Source of the DNA: Rhodovulum sp.
Lineage (GTDB): Bacteria; Pseudomonadota; Alphaproteobacteria; Rhodobacterales; Rhodobacteraceae
Reading direction: 5' to 3'
DNA length: 49,969 nucleotides
Assembly: GCA_002706605.1 (NCBI GenBank)
Contig: PALT01000042.1
Location: forward strand, 1 to 49,969
Shown: piece by piece, positions 20,536 to 29,442 of the stretch
How positions within the stretch are numbered: position 1 is the stretch's first letter
Layout: every line of letters begins with the position of its first letter
Program-made: the position numbers and the translations under genes
Notes under the pieces: generated by a model
The model's input: the letters and a program-made list of their open reading frames with translations, nothing else
What the model was told of the DNA's origin: nothing
Databases searched by the model: none

Positions 20536-21309
20536 TCAAACCTGCAGAACCGAGCTGACCAGCAGCTGGGTATAGGCGTGCTGGGGATCGTCCAGCACCT
20601 GATCGGTCAGGCCGCTTTCGACCACGTGACCGGATTTCATAACCATCAGACGGTCCGCCAACAGACGCACAACCGCCAGATCATGGGTGACGATAATGGC
20701 GCTGAGGCCCATTTCCCGCACCAAACCGCGCAGCAGGTCCAGCAGGCGCGCCTGCACACTGACGTCCAGACCGCCGGTGGGTTCATCCATGAACACCAGA
20801 CGCGGACCGGTCACCAGATTGCGCGCGATTTGCAAACGCTGCTGCATCCCGCCGGAAAAGGCGCTAGGGCGGTCATCCACACGGTCGGCGGTGATTTCCA
20901 CGCGGTCCAGCCAGTCGATGGCCTGCGCGCGGATGTTGCCGTAATGGCGATCCCCGACCGCCATCAGGCGTTCACCGACGTTGCCCCCCGCACTAACGTT
21001 CATGCGCAGACCGTCGCGGGCGTGCTGATGCACAAAGGCCCAATCGGTGCGCGCCAGCAGACGGCGGCGCGGCTCGGACATGGTCAGCGTGTCGACCAGA
21101 CCTTGATCGCGGGTGTCAAACAGAACCTGACCGCGTTCCGGCGCCAGATGCCCCGCCAGACAGTTCAGCAAGGTCGATTTGCCCGATCCGGATTCCCCGA
21201 CGATGCCCAAAACCTCACCCGGATAGAGGTCAAAGTTTACATCGCCACAGCCAAGCCGGTCGCCGTAGAATTTATGCAGATCGCGGACCTGCAACAAAGG
21301 GGTGCTCAT
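20536..21309 (-). CDS. phnK: C-P lyase subunit PhnK (ABC-type ATPase)
   Basis: A 257-residue ABC ATPase with Walker [11 protein letters not shown], signature [16 protein letters not shown] and Walker [13 protein letters not shown]. PhnK docks on the PhnJ subunit of the core complex (family knowledge). It starts with ATGA overlapping the phnJ stop (21306-21309), so the two are translationally coupled. It is distinguished from PhnL by length and by order in the operon. Confidence 0.95.
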   Translation of the reverse strand: MSTPLLQVRDLHKFYGDRLGCGDVNFDLYPGEVLGIVGESGSGKSTLLNCLAGHLAPERGQVLFDTRDQGLVDTLTMSEPRRRLLARTDWAFVHQHARDGLRMNVSAGGNVGERLMAVGDRHYGNIRAQAIDWLDRVEITADRVDDRPSAFSGGMQQRLQIARNLVTGPRLVFMDEPTGGLDVSVQARLLDLLRGLVREMGLSAIIVTHDLAVVRLLADRLMVMKSGHVVESGLTDQVLDDPQHAYTQLLVSSVLQV

Positions 21310-22178
21310 GCGGCGTCCTCCGTGGCGGCCAAGCGGCCGCGATGTCCGGCGGCGCGCCGCGCGGTACAGTGATCGGTGTCGGAACAGACGAACATGCGCC
21401 CGCCCGCGTCATCAATGATAACCTCGTCCAGATAGGTGTCCTCGGCCCCGCACATGTCGCAGGGATGTTCGGCCCGCATGGGATCGAACGGATAGTCCTC
21501 GAAATCGAGGCTGACGACACGGGTATAGGGCGGCAGGGCATAGATGCGTTGCTCACGCCCTGCGCCGAACAACTGAATGCCTGCCATTTCCATTTTCGGG
21601 TTGTCGAATTTGGGGATTGGCGAGGGGTCCATCACATAGCGCCCCTCAACCGAGACGGGATAGGCATAGGCCGTCGAAATCGCCCCGTGGCGCGCAATAT
21701 CTTCGTACAATTTGACATGCATGAGACCGTATTCGGCCAGCGCATGCATCTTGCGCGTCTCGGTTTCGCGCGGCTCGATAAAGCGCAGGGGTTCGGGGAT
21801 CGGCACCTGATAGACAAGGATCTGACCCTCGCGCAGGGGCGTTTCGGGAATGCGGTGACGTGTCTGGATCACGGTGGACGCCGTGGTCTGTTCGGTCACG
21901 TCAACGCCCGCAGTGCGTTGAAAAAACTTGCGAATGGAGACGGCATTGGTGGTGTCGTCCGCGCCTTGGTCGATCACCTTGAGGCAATCCTCGGGCACCA
22001 AACAGGCGGCGGTCACCTGCACCCCGCCCGTGCCCCAGCCATAGGGCATCGGCATCTCGCGGCTGGCAAAGGGCACCTGATATCCGGGGATCGCCAAGCC
22101 CTTGAGCAAGGCGCGCCGGATCATGCGTTTTGTCTGTTCGTCGAGGTAGGCGAAATTATATTGACCCGATTGCGTCAT
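21306..22178 (-). CDS. phnJ: C-P lyase radical SAM subunit PhnJ
   Basis: 290 residues, the catalytic subunit that cleaves the carbon-phosphorus bond with a [4Fe-4S] cluster and S-adenosylmethionine. Conserved cysteines are at 240 and 243 (CDMCGAED), 265 and 271 (FVCSDTDHC), essentially the positions known from E. coli PhnJ. The N-terminal PYGWGTGGVQ segment carries the glycine-radical region. AAAAAGG lies 7 bases before the ATG. Its start overlaps, by ATGA, the stop of a candidate 71-codon ORF that separates it from phnI. Confidence 0.97.
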   Translation of the reverse strand: MTQSGQYNFAYLDEQTKRMIRRALLKGLAIPGYQVPFASREMPMPYGWGTGGVQVTAACLVPEDCLKVIDQGADDTTNAVSIRKFFQRTAGVDVTEQTTASTVIQTRHRIPETPLREGQILVYQVPIPEPLRFIEPRETETRKMHALAEYGLMHVKLYEDIARHGAISTAYAYPVSVEGRYVMDPSPIPKFDNPKMEMAGIQLFGAGREQRIYALPPYTRVVSLDFEDYPFDPMRAEHPCDMCGAEDTYLDEVIIDDAGGRMFVCSDTDHCTARRAAGHRGRLAATEDAA

Positions 22179-22390
22179 GTTTCGGCCTTTTTCTGATGGG
22201 ACACATGTTCCAGTTGCATATGAGGGACAGTGTGTTGGATTTTATTTTCTCGATTACATTTGATCAGATTTTGCTGAGCGGCCTGACCTGCGCCGTGATT
22301 TTCAAAGCATTGCCGCATGTTCTGCCCGATGACGTGGCCGGTCCTGGTGGCTGGCTGATCGATACGGGCGAATAGATCGGTCACAGTCAT
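22175..22390 (-). CDS. Candidate small ORF coupled between phnI and phnJ
   Basis: A 71-residue frame fills the 208-base gap between phnI and phnJ. Its ATG overlaps the phnI stop as ATGA (22387-22390), and its TGA overlaps the phnJ ATG as ATGA (22175-22178). AAGAGG lies 7 bases before its start. The product begins MTVTDLFARIDQ, is polar, rich in Gln, Asn and His in its second half, has two cysteines and no membrane segment. GC at third positions is high in the first half and lower in the second. I recognise no family. The double 4-base overlap argues for translation; composition argues for caution. It may instead be an eroded or spacer sequence. Confidence 0.4.
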   Translation of the reverse strand: MTVTDLFARIDQPATRTGHVIGQNMRQCFENHGAGQAAQQNLIKCNRENKIQHTVPHMQLEHVSHQKKAET

Positions 22391-23487
22391 TCGGCGGCCT
22401 CTTGTGTTGGGGCCGTCTGGCTGCGCTCAACCTCGGCGCGCAGTTTGCGCACCAGTTCCAGTTCCGATTGGAAATCGACGTAGTGGGGCAGTTTGATATG
22501 CTCCAGAAACCCGGACGCCTGAATATTGTCGGAATGGCTGAGGACGAATTCCTCATCCTGCGCAGGCGCGCCGACGTTATCCTCACCCAGCTCTTTCCAG
22601 CGCAGCGCGCGGTCCACCAAGGCCATCGAAATCGCCTTACGTTCTGTATGACCGAAACACAGACCATAGCCACGCGTGAACTTGGGCTTTTCTGTTTTTG
22701 AGCCCGCGAACTGGTTCACGGTTTCGCATTCCGTCACCTGCACCTCACCGATCTCGACGGCAAAGCCCAGTTCGGGAATGTCCATCTCAACCGCCACGGT
22801 GCCGACGCGCAATTCGCCCACGAACGGGTGGTTGCGGCCGTATCCGCGTTGCGTCGAATAGGCCATCGACAGAACAAACCCCTCATCCCCGCGCGACAGC
22901 GATTGCAGGCGCAGGGCGCGGGTCGCCGGAAATTCCAACGGTTCGCGCGTCAGATCGGACGGCGTGTCATCGCCAACCGGTTCCTGTTCGATCAGGTCGT
23001 CGCGGTTCAAAAACCCCGTGACGTGCGGCATGGGCGCGGGATCGGCGGGACGGGTTGCGACCTCGGGGCGCTCACCCCCCTCTGCGGCCAGCGCAAAGTC
23101 CAGCAAGCGGTGCGTGTAATCGAACGTCGGGCCCAGAACCTGCCCGCCCGGCAGATCCTTGAACGTCGCCGAAATCCGGCGATCACAGGCCATATCGGCG
23201 GTTTCAATCGCGTTCGACAAACCAAAGCGCGGCAGGGTCGTGCGATAGGCGCGGATCAGGAAGATCGCCTCAATCAGATCGCCGCGCGCCTGTTTGATCG
23301 CCAGCGCCGCAAGGTCGGGATCATAGAGCGAGCCCTCGGCCATCACGCGATTGACGGCAAGGGACAGCTGTTCGCGGATTTGCGCGATGCTCAACTCCGC
23401 CACATCCGTGTCTCCACGCCGCTCAGACGCCAGCCACGCATGGGCGTTGTCGATGGCGGCCTCGCCCCCTTTGACAGCTACGTACAT
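22387..23487 (-). CDS. phnI: C-P lyase core subunit PhnI
   Basis: 366 residues, the subunit of the PhnGHIJ core that acts as nucleosidase, displacing adenine from ATP with phosphonate. Typical segments are MYVAVKGGEAAIDNAH at the start, the central YSTQRGYGRNHPFVGELR, and the C-terminal LPHYVDFQSELELVRKLR. It starts where phnH ends (shared base, TGATG). In many phn operons phnJ follows directly; here a 208-base insert with a coupled small ORF intervenes. Confidence 0.96.
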   Translation of the reverse strand: MYVAVKGGEAAIDNAHAWLASERRGDTDVAELSIAQIREQLSLAVNRVMAEGSLYDPDLAALAIKQARGDLIEAIFLIRAYRTTLPRFGLSNAIETADMACDRRISATFKDLPGGQVLGPTFDYTHRLLDFALAAEGGERPEVATRPADPAPMPHVTGFLNRDDLIEQEPVGDDTPSDLTREPLEFPATRALRLQSLSRGDEGFVLSMAYSTQRGYGRNHPFVGELRVGTVAVEMDIPELGFAVEIGEVQVTECETVNQFAGSKTEKPKFTRGYGLCFGHTERKAISMALVDRALRWKELGEDNVGAPAQDEEFVLSHSDNIQASGFLEHIKLPHYVDFQSELELVRKLRAEVERSQTAPTQEAAE

Positions 23488-24059
23488 CAGCGCTCTCCGA
23501 TTTTGGTGGACCGTGGCAGGGCGGCAACCTGTGCCCCTGCGGTCAGGATGAAATCAACGCCCAGCGGGAACAGGGCCGCGTTATCCGCCATCGCCCCCGC
23601 ATCGGGCAGGTTCAATTGCGCCGTCTCGCGGATGCCCGGCCCGCGCAGGGTCGCGCCCGTTTGGGCCAGCGCGTCCATCTCAACGATCAAGGTCGTGGAC
23701 CGGTCGGGGTATTCGGGCGTGCCGATCGGGAACTGGTCCAGTGGCATCAACGCCTCCCACGTGCCGATGGCGAATGCCGCGTGGCTGGGTCCGACAAAGG
23801 GCGCGCCGGTGTGAAAGGTGATCCAGTCGCGCACCGCATCGGTGTCATGCGAGGGCGCCAGATAGACCGGCGTTTCGGGATCGCACAGGGTCAGGATCGC
23901 CACCCCCGCCGCAACCGACAAGGGCGCCACCGGCACCGCGCCGGTGACGTCGTTGATGGCTCCGGGCATCGCCATCGCGTTCAACAGCGCACGAAACCCG
24001 TGGGCCGCGTCGACCGCGGGATCGTTGAACCCGCCCTTCATAGCCGCAATCGTGCTCAT
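23487..24059 (-). CDS. phnH: C-P lyase core subunit PhnH
   Basis: 190 residues, a structural dimer subunit of the C-P lyase core. It is recognised by GGFNDPAVDAAHGFRALLNAM at the N-terminus (abridged in sense), LTLCDPETPVYL and FPIGTPEYPDRSTTLIVE. It lies 2 bases after phnG and shares a base with the phnI start, so phnG, phnH and phnI form a tightly coupled set. Confidence 0.95.
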   Translation of the reverse strand: MSTIAAMKGGFNDPAVDAAHGFRALLNAMAMPGAINDVTGAVPVAPLSVAAGVAILTLCDPETPVYLAPSHDTDAVRDWITFHTGAPFVGPSHAAFAIGTWEALMPLDQFPIGTPEYPDRSTTLIVEMDALAQTGATLRGPGIRETAQLNLPDAGAMADNAALFPLGVDFILTAGAQVAALPRSTKIGER

Positions 24060-24061
24060 GC

Positions 24062-24508
24062 TTATTCTCCGCGTACCATTGTGAAAAAATCGACCTTGGT
24101 GGCGGCGGCGCGCTCGGCGCGCTGGCCTTTGACCTGTGCGGCCTGTGTGGCCAGCGGGGTCAGGATAGTTTCGACCACCGCGCCGCGTGCCTCCGTCTGC
24201 ATCAGAGCATCGCAGAGCGCCGCGCGTTCCGCGTGCCCCTTGTCGCGGCCTTGGACATAGCCGTGTCCGACCGCTCCCCCGTCCGCCAGCTCCAACGCAC
24301 AGCGCGTGACGGTCATTTCCCCAAGGTTGAACGGCAAACCCGTGCCCCCCATCCGTCCGCGCACCATCACCGCGCCCGTTTCGGGGCGGCGCAGCCAGCG
24401 ATAGTCGGGGCCCAAATCGGCCTCATCCCACGCCAGCGCCAATGCCTCAACCGGCACCTTGGCCAGCAGCGACATCCACGTTTTTCGGTCATTCCATTCT
24501 TGCGTCAT
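24062..24508 (-). CDS. phnG: C-P lyase core subunit PhnG
   Basis: 148 residues from the ATG at 24508 (a TTG two codons earlier is possible but less likely). Typical PhnG segments are WMSLLAKVPVEAL, YRWLRRPETGAVMVRGRMGG, GEMTVTRCALEL and GHAERAALCDALMQ. It is part of the PhnGHI subcomplex. It is the first gene of the minus-strand phn operon, facing phnF, with a candidate PhnF operator in the gap. Confidence 0.95.
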   Translation of the reverse strand: MTQEWNDRKTWMSLLAKVPVEALALAWDEADLGPDYRWLRRPETGAVMVRGRMGGTGLPFNLGEMTVTRCALELADGGAVGHGYVQGRDKGHAERAALCDALMQTEARGAVVETILTPLATQAAQVKGQRAERAAATKVDFFTMVRGE

Positions 24509-24526
24509 AGACAACTTGCCGATTTA

Positions 24527-24548
24527 TCTAGAGTTCTATACAACTAGA
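24527..24548. promoter_or_regulatory. Candidate PhnF operator in the phnG-phnF gap
   Basis: TCTAG and CTAGA form perfect 5-base arms of a 22-base dyad (24527-24531 and 24544-24548) around a CTATA core, in an AT-rich patch. HutC-subfamily GntR regulators bind such short dyads in divergent gaps. It is placed to repress phnG and possibly phnF itself. Assignment is by position and symmetry. Confidence 0.45.
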
Positions 24549-24609
24549 CAAATCATAACCGACTCGCCCCAGCCCCAGCAACACCGAAGATGTGAAGATT
24601 AGGTGACAC

Positions 24610-25323
24610 ATGGCCCAAACCCCGATCTGGAAAAGCATTCAGGACACCCTGAGCGCGGACATCGCCAACGGTCATTATGCGCAGGGGGACAAGCTGCCGA
24701 CCGAGGCGGAACTGTCCAAACGGTTCGGCGTCAACCGCCACACCGTGCGCCGCGCCCTGTCGGAAATGGCGGCCAACGGCACGGTCCACAGCCGCCGTGG
24801 CGCGGGGGTCTTCGTGGCCAGCCGCCCCACAGATTACCCTATCGGGCGGCGCGTGCGCTTTCACCAGAACCTGTCGGATCAGGGACGGTTGCCCGCGAAA
24901 CAGATTCTGCGCCTTGAGACCCGCCTGCCCGATGCGCGCGAGGCCGAGGCGCTCTGCCTGAACGACGGCGACCAGGTCCATGTCTATGAGGGCATATCGC
25001 TGGCCGATGACAGCCCCGTCGCCCTGTTCAAATCGGTGTTTCCGGCGGTTCGCCTGCCGCAAATGCTGGTCGATCTGGCCGAAACGAAATCGGTGACACA
25101 GGCGCTGGCCCGTGGGGGCGTGCACGATTACACGCGGGCCGAGACGCGGCTGACGGCGAAACTGGCCACGGCGACACAGGCGTTGAACCTGCGCATTCAG
25201 GACGGCGCGCCGATCCTGCGCACCCAAAGCATCAACATCGACACAGACGGTGTGCCGGTCGAGTTTGGCCTGACATGGTTCGCGGGCGACCGGATCAGCC
25301 TTGTGATAACGCCAGACGGTTAA
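24610..25323 (+). CDS. phnF: PhnF, GntR/HutC-family transcriptional regulator
   Basis: 237 residues. The winged HTH is in residues 5-75 (GDKLPTEAELSKRFGVNRHT, then VRRALSEM). A UTRA effector domain follows from about 95 to 232 (VHVYEGISLADDSPVAL, GVPVEFGLTWFAGDR). It is divergent from the C-P lyase operon, the standard position for PhnF. Family members sense phosphate- or phosphonate-related ligands and usually repress. A PhnM-like gene lies 98 bases downstream on the same strand. Confidence 0.93.
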   Translation: MAQTPIWKSIQDTLSADIANGHYAQGDKLPTEAELSKRFGVNRHTVRRALSEMAANGTVHSRRGAGVFVASRPTDYPIGRRVRFHQNLSDQGRLPAKQILRLETRLPDAREAEALCLNDGDQVHVYEGISLADDSPVALFKSVFPAVRLPQMLVDLAETKSVTQALARGGVHDYTRAETRLTAKLATATQALNLRIQDGAPILRTQSINIDTDGVPVEFGLTWFAGDRISLVITPDG

Positions 25324-25346
25324 AATCAGGGCGAATTTTTCGCGTT

Positions 25347-25375
25347 CTGTCATAAAACGCACCGCGAAATGTCAC
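25347..25375 (+). promoter_or_regulatory. Partial Pho-box repeats before the second phnM-like gene
   Basis: CTGTCATAAAA at 25347-25357 matches the first Pho-box unit perfectly, and ATGTCAC at 25369 lies exactly 22 bases (two units) later, matching 6/7. The middle unit (CGCACCG) is degenerate. The site is 47-75 bases upstream of the next start codon. Suggestive, not conclusive. Confidence 0.35.
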
Positions 25376-25421
25376 AGTCACGATACAGAGCAGGGTTATC
25401 CACAGCAAAACCAACCCTGTC

Positions 25422-26618
25422 ATGTCGAGCAGTGTCATGTCGCATATTCTGCCCCCGCTGCGCTTTACCGGCGCAACCGTCCTGCGTGACGGCGAGCTTC
25501 AGCAACGTTCGGTTGCCGTGGCCGACGGTCGTATCACCAAAGGCCCCCTGCCCGAGGTCGACCTCAGCGGGTATCTGATCCTGCCCGGTATCATTGACCT
25601 GCACGGCGATGCGTTTGAGCGTCACGTCGCCCCCCGCCCGACCGCGCCGTTTTCCTTGAACATCGGCCTGTCCAGCGTGGCGCGCGATGCGGCGTCGCAC
25701 GGGGTGACCACCGCATGGCTGGCCCAGAGCTGGAGCTGGGAAGGCGGACGCCGCAGCCCCGAGCGCGCGGTCGAGGTCATGCGCGCCGTGGGCCGGTTCC
25801 GCCGTCGCGCGTCCATTGATCTGCGCCTACAGGTGCGGTGCGAAACCCATCTGGTCGATAGTGGCCCCGCCCTCTTGAACGCCGTTCGGGAATTCGGGAT
25901 CGACTATGTGGTGTTTAACAACCACCTGCCCGAGGCCATGGAGCTGATGCAAAACGACCCTGCGCGTCTGGCCCATTGGGCGCGTGAGGCCGGTCGCACC
26001 CCCGAGGACCACATGACCCTTGTTGAGACCGCCATGGCCCGTGGCCGTGAGGTCCCCCGCCATCTGTGCCGTCTGGCCGAGGCGTTCGACGGGCTGGGCG
26101 TTGTTTACGGCAGTCACGATGACCCCGATGGCGAAACGCGCGAACGCTATTCGATGATCGGCGCGCGTCTGGCCGAATTCCCCACCAGCCGCAGCGCCGC
26201 CGCCGCCGCCCATGCCATGGGCGATCCGGTGATCATGGGCGCGCCCAATGTGGTGCGCGGTGGATCGCAGGCGGGCAATATCGCCGCCGCCGATCTGGTG
26301 CGTCAGGGTCTGTGCGATGCCCTGGTGTCCGATTACTATTACCCCGCGCTGGCCGAGGCCGCTTGGACCTTGGTCGATGCGGGTATCCTGTCCCTGCCCA
26401 AGGCGTGGGCGCTGATTTCAACCAATCCGGCCCAGATCCTGCGCCTGCCCGATCGTGGGCGGATTGATTATGGGCGGCGCGCCGATCTGTGCGTTGTGAA
26501 TGCAGAGACCCGTCAGGTCGAGATGACGATCTCGGGCGGGCGTCTGGCCTATCTGACCGGTGAGGCCGCGCATCGCTTTGCCCACCGGATTTCCCCGATG
26601 AGCCTTGCCGCCGAATAG
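25422..26618 (+). CDS. phnM: Second PhnM-like amidohydrolase
   Basis: 398 residues (or 393 if translation begins at the ATG at 25437; neither start has a clear ribosome site). PhnM family features are LILPGIIDLHGDAFERH, VVFNNHLPEAMELM, YGSHDDPDGETRERY, GAPNVVRGGSQAGN and LPDRGRIDYGRRADLCVV. It differs clearly from the 17412-18551 copy: LHGDAFERH replaces LHTDNLERH, and a SWSWEGGRR insert is present. It may act on a different ribose-triphosphate phosphonate or serve under different regulation. It converges on the hexapeptide transferase with an 11-base gap. Confidence 0.88.
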   Translation: MSSSVMSHILPPLRFTGATVLRDGELQQRSVAVADGRITKGPLPEVDLSGYLILPGIIDLHGDAFERHVAPRPTAPFSLNIGLSSVARDAASHGVTTAWLAQSWSWEGGRRSPERAVEVMRAVGRFRRRASIDLRLQVRCETHLVDSGPALLNAVREFGIDYVVFNNHLPEAMELMQNDPARLAHWAREAGRTPEDHMTLVETAMARGREVPRHLCRLAEAFDGLGVVYGSHDDPDGETRERYSMIGARLAEFPTSRSAAAAAHAMGDPVIMGAPNVVRGGSQAGNIAAADLVRQGLCDALVSDYYYPALAEAAWTLVDAGILSLPKAWALISTNPAQILRLPDRGRIDYGRRADLCVVNAETRQVEMTISGGRLAYLTGEAAHRFAHRISPMSLAAE

Positions 26619-26629
26619 GCGCGCGCGCC

Positions 26630-27250
26630 TTAGGGCGTTTCGTATTTCTCCAGAAACGCCTCGGCGGACATGGACCGGAAATCAGGCAGGGCCTGACGCA
26701 GCCGGTCGTGCGACCAATCCCACCATGCAAGGGCGAGCAATCGATCCGCTATCCCGGTATCGAACCGGGCGCGGATCGGCGTGGCAGGCACGCCGGCGAC
26801 GACCATATAGGGCGCAACATCACGGGTCACGACGGCCCCTGCGCCCACAATCGCACCGGTGCCGATGGTGATTTCGGGCCGCACGACCGCGCCGTGCCCG
26901 ATCCATGTGTCCGCCCCGATCACCGTGCGGCGGCTGGCCCGATGGGCAAAGAACTCCGCGTCGTTTTCGACATCATCCCAATAATCGGCTGAGCGATACA
27001 GGAAATGGTGCAGTGACGCGGTGGTCATCGGATGATCCGTCGGCCCGATCCGTGTCAGGGCGGCGATATTGCTGAACTTGCCCACGCTGGTATTGGCGAT
27101 ATCGGACAGGCGGTCGCAATAGGCGTAATCCGCAAAGTCACAGTTCTGGATGCGCGATCCCTGCCCCACCTCGGTATAGGCACCAAAGGTCGAGTTCACG
27201 ATCGCGCAATCGGGGTGGATGAACGGCTCGGTCGCAGAAAGGCGCGCCAT
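26630..27250 (-). CDS. Phosphonate-cluster hexapeptide-repeat transferase
   Basis: 206 residues. Left-handed beta-helix hexapeptide repeats are visible (IQNCDFADYAYCDRLSDI; VIGADTWIGHGAVV; ITIGTGAIVGAGAVV) with the xenobiotic-acetyltransferase ending VVAGVPATPIRARF. A family of this type (TIGR03308) is restricted to phosphonate gene clusters; the acyl acceptor is not established and could be an aminoalkylphosphonate (inference). AAGGGGG precedes the ATG, which lies 1 base after the phnE1 stop, so it is the last gene of the phnC-D-E-E operon. Confidence 0.88.
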   Translation of the reverse strand: MARLSATEPFIHPDCAIVNSTFGAYTEVGQGSRIQNCDFADYAYCDRLSDIANTSVGKFSNIAALTRIGPTDHPMTTASLHHFLYRSADYWDDVENDAEFFAHRASRRTVIGADTWIGHGAVVRPEITIGTGAIVGAGAVVTRDVAPYMVVAGVPATPIRARFDTGIADRLLALAWWDWSHDRLRQALPDFRSMSAEAFLEKYETP

Positions 27251-27251
27251 A

Positions 27252-28559
27252 TTAGCCCCCTTTGATCAGCTTGCGCCGCAGCCAGCCCGACAGCCAGTCC
27301 ATCATCATCACCATCAGCACGACGAGGATGATGTAATAGGTGACCTCTTCCCAATCCTTGTGGGTGATCATCGCCTGTGTCAGCAACAGACCGATCCCGC
27401 CCCCCGTGATCGCGCCGATGATGGTCGCGCTGCGGGTGTTGGATTCAAGGTAATAGAGGATCTGGGACAAAAGCACTGGCATCAATTGGGGCAGCACGCC
27501 AAAGCGGTAACGCTGTAACCGGTTCGCACCGGTCGACTGGATGCCCTCGATCTGTTTCTTGTCCGTGTTTTCCAACGCCTCGGAGAAGAGTTTCCCGAAG
27601 GTCCCCGTATCGGTCAGCATGATCGCAAGGCTACCGGTCAACGGACCCGGCCCGAACGCACGGCTGAGCAAGATGGTCCAGATCAACCCGTCCACCCCGC
27701 GCAGGAAATCGAACACACGACGCAGCGCGAACCGCGTGCTGCGCAACGGATTGAACCCGCGCGCCGCAAAGAACGCCAACGGCAGCGCGATCAGACCCGC
27801 CCCCATCGTACCCAGAAACGCCATCAGGATGGTTTCGAACATGGCCCATGCGACCTGATGATGGTGCCACATCGGGTTCATCCAGAAATCATGCAGCGCA
27901 CCGGCGACATTGCCCCGCGTCGGATCAATCTGATCGCCGAACAGGATCTCGGTCACGGAATGCCCGTGATAGGGACTGTCGAGCGTGAAAAAGAACAGCT
28001 CCCACCCTGTGAAATAGCGAAACACCTCGGTCTTGGATTTGGTAACGTTGACGCGCCCGCCCCGTGTCGTGATCGACAGACGGGTGTTGGACATATTGAC
28101 CCAGTCCGGCGCGGTCTCGGGCGTGAGGTTGGTTTCGATCCCCCGCCGCGTCGGCAGGGCCGTGATCAGACCAAAGCCCGGCACGTCATAGCGCATTTCG
28201 CCCTCGGGACTGACGGTGACCTCGTGCCCGTGGTTCAGGGCAATGGTCATGCCGGTGTCGTTCAGAACGGCCCACGCGGGGAACACGCCCTCGTCGTATT
28301 TGCCTTTACGCTCTCCCTCAATCGCGGCGTCCCAGTCGCCCGTGCGGTTTGAGCGGGTGATATGCGTCTTGTAGGAATAGCTGTCGGCCAGCAGGGTCTG
28401 CGCGCGACCGGGCTCGGCCCGTTGCATCAGGCCGACCACATCAAAGGTCCAGACCACATAGGCCAGATAGGCCAGAACCATGAACGGCAGGGCCAGCGCC
28501 ATGATCCGTTTGCGCCGGAACAGCACGTGGATTTCGGATTGCATCACCGCGTCGGTCAT
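27252..28559 (-). CDS. phnE: Phosphonate ABC transporter permease PhnE (long form)
   Basis: 435 residues. One N-terminal membrane helix (about residues 18-40) is followed by about 160 polar residues predicted outside the membrane, then a five- to six-helix permease domain from about residue 220 containing the ATPase-contacting segment FSEALENTDKKQIEGIQSTG. Long PhnE forms with such an insert accompany a short PhnE in Rhodobacterales. It is coupled to the short phnE by ATGA overlap (28556-28559). Confidence 0.93.
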   Translation of the reverse strand: MTDAVMQSEIHVLFRRKRIMALALPFMVLAYLAYVVWTFDVVGLMQRAEPGRAQTLLADSYSYKTHITRSNRTGDWDAAIEGERKGKYDEGVFPAWAVLNDTGMTIALNHGHEVTVSPEGEMRYDVPGFGLITALPTRRGIETNLTPETAPDWVNMSNTRLSITTRGGRVNVTKSKTEVFRYFTGWELFFFTLDSPYHGHSVTEILFGDQIDPTRGNVAGALHDFWMNPMWHHHQVAWAMFETILMAFLGTMGAGLIALPLAFFAARGFNPLRSTRFALRRVFDFLRGVDGLIWTILLSRAFGPGPLTGSLAIMLTDTGTFGKLFSEALENTDKKQIEGIQSTGANRLQRYRFGVLPQLMPVLLSQILYYLESNTRSATIIGAITGGGIGLLLTQAMITHKDWEEVTYYIILVVLMVMMMDWLSGWLRRKLIKGG

Positions 28560-29428
28560 TTCTTGCCCCCATGGGTCAGACGGTTGCGCGCCAGATCGGA
28601 CAGGTTGTCGACGATGACGATGGCGAGGAACAGCAGGATGAAAATCGCGGCCGCCTCATCAAACTTGCCTTGGCCCCAACTGATGGTGTTCTTCAGCTCA
28701 TAGCCAATGCCGCCTGCGCCCACGAAACCAAGGATCGCCGAGGCGCGGATGTTGATTTCAAACCGCAACAAAGCATAGCTGAGGTAGTTCGGCGCGACCT
28801 GCGGCACCACGGCCAGCCACATGCGCTGTGGCCAGCTTGCCCCGACGGAGGCTAGACCCTCAACCGGTTTCAGGTCGGCGTTCTCGTTCACCTCGGAGAA
28901 CAGCTTGCCCAACGCACCACAGGTGTGAAACGCGATGGCGATCATGGCCGGAACAGGCCCGCCGCCCAGAATAAAGATAAACGCAAGCGCCAGAACGATT
29001 TCCGGCAGCGCGCGCATGATGTCCATGATCCGCCGACAGATCGGGATCAACCACGGCACAGGCGCCAAACCGCGCGTCGACAGCATCGACAGCAACCCGC
29101 CGATCAGAACCCCGATCAGGGTCGAGGCGGCGGCGATGTTGATCGTGTCGATCAATGCGGGAAAATACGTGACCAGATGCGCGGGCATGTCGGCGCGGCT
29201 CTCCCACGCTTCGGCCACGACCGTCGCGGGAAAATCGCCCAGTTGCGACAGGCCATTCCAGAACCCACCGGCATTGCGCCCGTCGGCCAGAACAAAGCCC
29301 GACACCAGCAAAACAACAAAAACCAGAATGGTCAGCCCGCCATAAAGACGCTTGCGCCGCACCATTTCGAAATAGGCGTCCCGTGTCGTGCCCCCACCCG
29401 TGTGGTGGCCTAGTGCCGTATCGCTCAT
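28556..29428 (-). CDS. phnE: Phosphonate ABC transporter permease PhnE (short form)
   Basis: 290 residues with a membrane helix at about 31-50, followed by the binding-protein-dependent permease domain from about residue 95. The EAA-type loop reads FSEVNENADLKPVEGLASVG. It pairs with the long PhnE to form the channel. It is separated from phnD by a hairpin with a T-run, so it is expected to be transcribed at a lower level than phnD. Confidence 0.94.
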   Translation of the reverse strand: MSDTALGHHTGGGTTRDAYFEMVRRKRLYGGLTILVFVVLLVSGFVLADGRNAGGFWNGLSQLGDFPATVVAEAWESRADMPAHLVTYFPALIDTINIAAASTLIGVLIGGLLSMLSTRGLAPVPWLIPICRRIMDIMRALPEIVLALAFIFILGGGPVPAMIAIAFHTCGALGKLFSEVNENADLKPVEGLASVGASWPQRMWLAVVPQVAPNYLSYALLRFEINIRASAILGFVGAGGIGYELKNTISWGQGKFDEAAAIFILLFLAIVIVDNLSDLARNRLTHGGKK

Positions 29429-29442
29429 ATGTGATTGCCCCG

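Noticed and set aside
22196-22375. Plus-strand frame with a hydrophobic stretch in the phnI-phnJ gap
   Set aside because: Hydrophobic residues here simply mirror Gln, Asn and Lys codons of the opposite frame. There is no ribosome site and it opposes the operon direction; the minus-strand frame is better supported.
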